This document shows, piece by piece, positions 51,826-56,159 of a stretch of DNA of 56,159 nucleotides. The notes beneath the pieces were generated by a model, which was given only the letters and a program-made list of their open reading frames with translations, was not told the origin of the DNA and did no database searches. Both the position numbers and the translations under genes were made by a program. Within the stretch, counting starts at the first letter, position 1, and every line of letters begins with the position of its first letter. Source of the DNA: Lachnospiraceae bacterium (GTDB taxonomy: Bacteria > Bacillota > Clostridia > Lachnospirales > Lachnospiraceae); the NCBI GenBank assembly GCA_949383255.1, contig CASJPF010000024.1, positions 1-56,159 of the forward strand, read 5' to 3'.

Positions 51826-52662
51826 ATGAGTACCATTTCTGCGGGTACGCCCGTCATTGCAGAGGGTATTTCTGCGTATTACAACACATCAAAAACCAGT
51901 AAGAAAACAGAGGAGAAAAAGGAAGATATCGCTATCACTAAGAAGGAGGAAGCTGCGGAGACAGTCAAAAAGAAAAAAGCTAATGGCAGAACCATTGGAA
52001 ATCCAGAACTGACAGAAAAAGCTGCAAAGTATTATGAGGAACTAAAAAAGAAGTATGGTAATTTGGATTTTATCCTTGTGAGCAAAGACCAGAAAGAATT
52101 TGCAAAAGCGACTGCGTCAAAATACTCTAATCCACATAAAATGGTTGTGCTTATTGACGAGGAAAAAATTGAACGTATGGCGGAGGACGAAGATTTTCGT
52201 AAACAGTATGAAGGTATCATTGCAAAGGGTGCAAGTGGCTTGACACAGTTAAAAAATAAACTTGCCAATATGGGATTGGGTGTGAAAAGCTGCGGCATGA
52301 ATGTGTATGACAATGGAGCGACATCGTTTTTTGCGACGATGGATAAATCGTTTAAAGCGCAGAATAAGACTGCCCAACAGCGTTTGGCAAAAAAGAAAGC
52401 TGCCAAAAAGGCGGAGGAGAAGAAAGCTGCAAAGAAGGCAGAGCAGAAAAAACAACAAGAGAAATTAGAAGCAAATAGGGAAGAACGCAGAGTGATTCGG
52501 GAGGAATATTTTGAGAGTGACAATGAGGATGAAATCACATTTACTGCGGACTCTATTGAGGACTTGATTGATCAGATTGAAGGTGCAGATTATCTTCTTG
52601 AAAGAAACAATTCATCAAATTATGGAAGGCAAGTAGGGCGAGGGTTTGATTCCACAATTTAA
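51826..52662 (+). CDS. DUF6033-family protein
   Basis: 278 residues, ATG 6 bases after AAGGAGGG. The central domain (residues about 60-185; NPELTEKAAKYYEELKKKYG, NPHKMVVLIDEEKIERMAED) matches from memory the DUF6033 family found in Lachnospiraceae. The C-terminal part is a Lys/Ala/Glu-rich helix with KKAAKKAEEKKAAKKAEQKK repeats, then an acidic end. No signal peptide. Function unknown; members occur near flagellar or surface genes. Confidence 0.72.
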   Translation: MSTISAGTPVIAEGISAYYNTSKTSKKTEEKKEDIAITKKEEAAETVKKKKANGRTIGNPELTEKAAKYYEELKKKYGNLDFILVSKDQKEFAKATASKYSNPHKMVVLIDEEKIERMAEDEDFRKQYEGIIAKGASGLTQLKNKLANMGLGVKSCGMNVYDNGATSFFATMDKSFKAQNKTAQQRLAKKKAAKKAEEKKAAKKAEQKKQQEKLEANREERRVIREEYFESDNEDEITFTADSIEDLIDQIEGADYLLERNNSSNYGRQVGRGFDSTI

Positions 52663-52702
52663 CAGTTATAAAAAGTGACAGGAGTATAAAATTATGATAT
52701 AT

Positions 52703-52750
52703 TGTATGTAACCATCTAGAATGAAAATTCGGGTGGTTACATACATTTTT
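52703..52750 (+). terminator. Strong terminator after the DUF6033 gene
   Basis: TGTATGTAACCA and TGGTTACATACA form a perfect 12-bp stem, then TTTTT. Confidence 0.85.
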
Positions 52751-52774
52751 ATATAATTCAAAGGAGGACAAAAA

Positions 52775-54310
52775 ATGACAGGAGCTATTATTGCAGTAAT
52801 TGTGGTCATTGTTTTGATTGTGCTATTGTGTATGGGATATGTGAAAGCGCCGCCTGATATGGCGTTTATTATCTCAGGTATCAAGAAAAAGTCCAAGGTG
52901 GTAATTGGAAAGGCAAGTATTAGAATACCTTTTTTTGAGCGTCTTGACAAGCTGAATCTTAGATTGATTCCTATTGATGTCAAGACAAGTAACGCAGTGC
53001 CAACTGCAGACTATATCAATATTAATGTGGATGCAACAGTCAACGTGAAGATTAGTAATCAGCCAGATAAGTTAAGATTGGCGGCTGAAAATTTTTTAAA
53101 TAAAAATACGGAATACATAGCGGGTGTCGCGCGTGAGGTTCTTGAGGGTAATGTGCGTGAGATTGTAGGGCGTATGCGTCTTGAGGAGATGGTTTCCGAT
53201 AGACAGAAGTTTGCAGAACTTGTGAAAGAGAACGCGGAGCCAGATTTGGCAGCAATGGGACTGGATATAATTAGTTTTAATGTGCAGAACTTTGTTGATG
53301 GAAATGATGTGATTGAGAATCTTGGTATAGACAATATTGTGAAGATTAAGAAAGCGGCAGCGATTGCAAGAGCTGAGAGTGAACGTGATATTAAGGTTGC
53401 ACAGGCAGCAGCAGATAAGGATTCCAATGATGCAGCAGTGGCGGCGCAGACTGAGATTGCAAAGAAACAAAATGAGCTTGCTATTAAAAAGTCCGAGCTT
53501 CAGATGGAGGCGGATACCAAGAAGGCAATGGCAGATGCTGCTTATGAAATTCAAAAAGAAGAGCAACGTAAGACGATTGAAATTACAACAGCAAATGCAG
53601 ACATTGCAAAACAGGAGCGTGAGATAGAGTTAAAACAGAAGGAAGTTGCAGTAAAGGAGCGTGCGCTTGAGGCGGAGGTAAAGAAACAGGCGGAGGCAGA
53701 GAAGTATGCAGCGCAGCAAAAGGCGGATGCAGCGTTGTATCAACGACAGAAGGAAGCGGAAGCGCAGCAGTTTGAGGCACAGAGGATTGCGGAGGCAAAA
53801 AAAGCACAGGCGGAGGCAGACCGTTACTCAAAAGAGCAGGAAGCACAAGGTATTCGGGCATTTGGTGAGGCAGAGGCAGCAGCGGTGCGGGCAAAAGGTG
53901 TTGCGGAGGCAGAGGCAATACAGGCGAAGGGAATTGCAGAGGCGGAAGCTATGGAGAAAAAGGCGGAGGCATATGCAAAATATAATAAAGCAGCAGTAGC
54001 TGAGATGATGATTAAGGTGTTGCCTGACATTGCGGGAAAAATTGCAGAACCACTGTCTCAAATTGACAAGATTACAATTATTGGCGGTGATGGCGCCAAC
54101 GGAGTAGATCAAGTAGCGAACAACGTTCCAGCGGTTATGACAAAGTTGTTTGAGTCCATGAAGGAGACAACAGGAATTGATTTGGCAAATATTATTAATG
54201 CGGAATCTTATGATGCCAGAGTGAACAGAAATATTACTGTAAATGGGCTGGAAGGCGTCAATCTAACTGTTCATCAGAAACCGGAGGATTTAGGAACAGA
54301 TAATAAGTAA
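52775..54310 (+). CDS. Flotillin-like SPFH protein
   Basis: 511 residues, ATG 8 bases after AAAGGAGG. One N-terminal membrane helix (AIIAVIVVIVLIVLLCMGYV), a SPFH/PHB domain (about 30-200), then a long helical flotillin domain with repeated Glu-Ala units (AEAAAVRAKGVAEAEAIQAK). Flotillins oligomerise under the membrane and organise lipid microdomains, affecting signalling and secretion. The usual NfeD partner is not adjacent. It lies 24 bases beyond a terminator, so it likely has its own promoter or depends on read-through. Confidence 0.92.
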   Translation: MTGAIIAVIVVIVLIVLLCMGYVKAPPDMAFIISGIKKKSKVVIGKASIRIPFFERLDKLNLRLIPIDVKTSNAVPTADYININVDATVNVKISNQPDKLRLAAENFLNKNTEYIAGVAREVLEGNVREIVGRMRLEEMVSDRQKFAELVKENAEPDLAAMGLDIISFNVQNFVDGNDVIENLGIDNIVKIKKAAAIARAESERDIKVAQAAADKDSNDAAVAAQTEIAKKQNELAIKKSELQMEADTKKAMADAAYEIQKEEQRKTIEITTANADIAKQEREIELKQKEVAVKERALEAEVKKQAEAEKYAAQQKADAALYQRQKEAEAQQFEAQRIAEAKKAQAEADRYSKEQEAQGIRAFGEAEAAAVRAKGVAEAEAIQAKGIAEAEAMEKKAEAYAKYNKAAVAEMMIKVLPDIAGKIAEPLSQIDKITIIGGDGANGVDQVANNVPAVMTKLFESMKETTGIDLANIINAESYDARVNRNITVNGLEGVNLTVHQKPEDLGTDNK

Positions 54311-54489
54311 TTTATGGTTTATTGTTTATACAGAACTTAATATTTACTGCTAAGTCTATAAGAAAAGGTGCATGGATTTTTACCTGTTATTGGAACGGAG
54401 TGAACAGTGACATTTATGGCAGTAAGTTAACATGGTTAAATATTCAGAATATTATATGCAATTTGCAAAATTTATCCATAATTTAATGT

Positions 54490-54516
54490 TAATATTTCTA
54501 TTGTGATTACCGATAT
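54490..54516 (+). promoter_or_regulatory. Sigma-D (FliA)-like promoter of the FliD-C-like gene
   Basis: TAAT (54490-54493), 15 bases, ACCGATAT (54509-54516), against the consensus TAAA-N15-GCCGATAT: one mismatch in each box. It starts 88 bases before the coding start. Confidence 0.6.
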
Positions 54517-54577
54517 ATATTACGTAAACAGTAATGGATTTTAACCTATAATATTTTAGAAAGGATATGGATATACA

Positions 54578-55336
54578 ATGAATATAAACAGTTCGAGAAA
54601 TTCCCTATTAAGAGCGAGAAATTTAAGGAGTGCTAGAAGAAGCCGTGCAGGGAAGGTGATTAGCAGCAAGACTTCTAGGACAAACAGCAAATCAAACTCC
54701 ACTAAAAGAACAACTTCGCCGCTGGCGTCTAAAACACCAACAAAACAGCTTGCAATGTATGAGCAGATGGAAAAGTCTGCGAGCAGTGTACAGGACAGTG
54801 TTGAGAAGATGTTAAAAATTGGCAAAACAACATACACTGACGATGAAACAGGCAAGAAGGCACAGGAGAATGACAAAGAGAATTTGATAAAAAATATCAA
54901 AGATTTTGTAACAGAGTTTAATGAAGTTTACAATAATCTGTACGATATTGGTGGTGCGGCAAATCTTGCTTTTAAGAAGACACTAGATAGTGTTGTCTCA
55001 ACCAACAAAAAAGCGTTGGAAGGGATCGGTATTACAGTTTCTAAATCGGGAGAACTTTCGATTGATGAAAAGACTTTGGAAGGTACAGATTTTGAGAAAA
55101 TAAAAGAAGTGTTTGCAAAAGAGGGCGGTTTTTCAGATAAGGTTTGTGGAAAGATGGAGACAATTGAGAACGCTGCGTCAAATAGTCTTACAACCTTCAG
55201 TAAACTTTATGGAGCGACTTCTACCTACAACAAGTATGGAACGAGCAATTCGTACTTTAATGGTTATAGCAGCAGTGGTTACTACAATAACTATAATTAT
55301 GGGAAGTATGGCAGCAATAGTGGTTGGTATTTCTAA
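54578..55336 (+). CDS. FliD C-terminal-domain-like protein with Tyr/Asn/Gly-rich tail
   Basis: 252 residues, ATG 8 bases after AGAAAGGA. The N-terminus (residues 1-60) is Arg/Ser/Thr-rich and disordered. Residues about 105-205 resemble the C-terminal part of the flagellar cap FliD (NIKDFVTEFNEVYNNLYDIG, then LEGIGITVSKSGELSIDEKT). The last 40 residues are a Tyr/Ser/Asn/Gly low-complexity tail (YFNGYSSSGYYNNYNYGKYG). A normal FliD is about twice as long and lies with fliS; neither is so here. It may be a secreted or surface filament-associated protein. Confidence 0.65.
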   Translation: MNINSSRNSLLRARNLRSARRSRAGKVISSKTSRTNSKSNSTKRTTSPLASKTPTKQLAMYEQMEKSASSVQDSVEKMLKIGKTTYTDDETGKKAQENDKENLIKNIKDFVTEFNEVYNNLYDIGGAANLAFKKTLDSVVSTNKKALEGIGITVSKSGELSIDEKTLEGTDFEKIKEVFAKEGGFSDKVCGKMETIENAASNSLTTFSKLYGATSTYNKYGTSNSYFNGYSSSGYYNNYNYGKYGSNSGWYF

Positions 55337-55354
55337 ATCGCTGTGAAGCAATAA

Positions 55355-55391
55355 GGCCGTTGGGATTAGAAAAAATCCTAACGGTCTTTTT
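55355..55391. terminator. Terminator between convergent genes
   Basis: GGCCGTTGGGATT pairs with AATCCTAACGGTCT (one G-U) followed by TTTTT; usable from both directions. Confidence 0.8.
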
Positions 55392-55400
55392 GAGAAAACT

Positions 55401-56159
55401 TTAAATATGCTCAAATTTTTGTTGTTCTTTTTTATCTTTCTTGTTTATGTACATCATTTTATCTGCCCGATTATAGGTGTCTTCCAGATTTTTGTCAGTA
55501 TTTGCAGTAAAGATGGCATAGCCATATGCAATTTGCATTTTTAAATTTTTGTTTTCGCGATTGCATGCATCAACACTTGATTCCAACATTGCCATATAGT
55601 GAGTCATGTCAATTGTGGAGGCTTTCTCAATCAATACGACAAACTCATCACCGCCAACACGATAACACTTTCCAATTCCATTAAAGATCTCATATATGAT
55701 TGCAGCACAGTTTTTGATATATAAATCACCTGCACTATGACCAAGAGTATCATTGGTATATTTCAGATTGTTGAGGTCAAAATCAATAATTGCAATATCC
55801 TCTGGATTTTTTGACAGATGGGAAAAGTCAATATTAAAGCACGTCCGATTGTTCATTCCTGTCATCTGGTCGGTGTATGCAAGTTTCTGATATGCATTTG
55901 CTTCCAACCCCATTTTCATAAGCGTGGCTGATTCTTTTGTGGAGGCTAAACCAAGAACAGTGATATAGAGTAGGAAACCGAAACGTCCGAAGGTATTGGC
56001 ATTCCATGCATCGGAATAAAACCCTATAATATCTAGGAGAAGCGTTAAGCAACATATCATAATACATGCCAGATGAATTTTTATCATGCGAGAATGAGTT
56101 CCATTTTTAATTAGTGTCTGCTGATTAGGTTTAAAACACTTGATTTTATCGACTTTTAC
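55401..56159 (-). CDS. Membrane diguanylate cyclase, 5' end outside window
   Basis: The reverse frame stays open through the window edge, so at least 252 residues are encoded and the true start is further right; the internal ATG at 56087 need not be used. Membrane spans (LACIMICCLTLLLDIIGFYS, then FGFLLYITVLGLAS) precede a cytoplasmic helix and a GGDEF domain (YTDQMTGMNNRTCFNIDF, YRVGGDEFVVLI). The catalytic GGDEF is intact, so it should make cyclic di-GMP. No inhibitory RxxD site is obvious upstream of it. It is convergent with the FliD-C-like gene. Confidence 0.85.
   Translation of the reverse strand, partial: VKVDKIKCFKPNQQTLIKNGTHSRMIKIHLACIMICCLTLLLDIIGFYSDAWNANTFGRFGFLLYITVLGLASTKESATLMKMGLEANAYQKLAYTDQMTGMNNRTCFNIDFSHLSKNPEDIAIIDFDLNNLKYTNDTLGHSAGDLYIKNCAAIIYEIFNGIGKCYRVGGDEFVVLIEKASTIDMTHYMAMLESSVDACNRENKNLKMQIAYGYAIFTANTDKNLEDTYNRADKMMYINKKDKKEQQKFEHI

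Noticed and set aside
52032..52538. 168-codon reverse frame with Phe/Cys/Ser-rich hydrophobic look
   Set aside because: Antisense of the Lys/Ala-rich helix of the DUF6033 protein.
53583..53918. Pro/Leu-rich reverse frame inside the flotillin gene
   Set aside because: Shadow of the Glu-Ala repeat codons of the flotillin; no start signal.
53500..54000. Tandem repeat DNA in the flotillin gene
   Set aside because: Repetition is at the protein level (Glu-Ala helix units) and usual for flotillins; no separate DNA repeat function needed.
54311..54577. Cyclic di-GMP riboswitch upstream of the FliD-C-like gene, suggested by the nearby GGDEF gene
   Set aside because: No conserved riboswitch core found; the region is AT-rich and better explained by a sigma-D-like promoter.

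Overview
The window looks like chromosomal DNA of a low-GC gut Firmicute, most likely a Lachnospiraceae (Clostridium cluster XIVa) member. This rests on an AT-rich sequence with strong AGGAGG-type ribosome binding sites, a Phe T-box, DUF6033 and flotillin genes, Tn1549-type conjugative element debris, and a GH127 arabinofuranosidase. No rRNA, tRNA or CRISPR array was found.

Layout. (1) 1-8750 is accessory DNA: the end of an integrative conjugative element running off the left edge (RepA-like gene at 1-559), a 259-bp inverted-repeat element with flanking duplication (967-1225), broken mobile-element genes (mom-like, CD1108-like, a tyrosine integrase), a WYL regulator, a lipoprotein and a patchwork of phage and ABC-transporter fragments. 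(2) 8868-33201 is mostly core: two GNAT genes, a hemerythrin-CheX fusion, T-box-pheS-pheT, queA, GH127, an ABC exporter with a MerR regulator, secG-rnr-smpB (interrupted between rnr and smpB by an IS607-type element with intact tnpB), a CbiT-like protein, a lipoprotein, two tandem aconitase-superfamily small/large subunit pairs, and an AAA ATPase. (3) 33643-44828 is a genomic island bounded by a perfect 32-bp direct repeat, inserted at the start codon of a low-molecular-weight phosphatase gene. It carries a HEPN-DUF4160 fusion protein, a wrecked integrase, a D5-type primase-helicase, an excisionase, a DUF6076 protein, and a nuclease-methyltransferase fusion with an HsdS subunit. (4) 45180-50238 holds a two-component system and an ABC-2 exporter with a small coupled membrane protein. 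(5) 50630-56159 holds three helical/DUF6033 proteins, a flotillin, a FliD-C-like protein with a Tyr/Asn/Gly-rich tail, and a diguanylate cyclase. Two of these units have sigma-D-like promoter elements.

Working together. pheS/pheT share charged-tRNA-sensing control. secG, rnr and smpB are a usual clostridial secretion/RNA-quality cluster. The 32-bp island has replication (primase), excision (xis) and defence-like cargo (restriction-modification plus a HEPN candidate abortive-infection protein), but its only visible integrase has lost its catalytic core, so it is probably fixed or mobilised in trans. The strongest candidate for an undescribed system is the HEPN-DUF4160 protein at the island edge. 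The second is the set of sigma-D-like promoted, non-canonical flagellar-like genes at the right end.

Start codons given here were often moved downstream of the longest open frame where a ribosome binding site favours it. All family names rest on reading motifs by eye; no database search was run.
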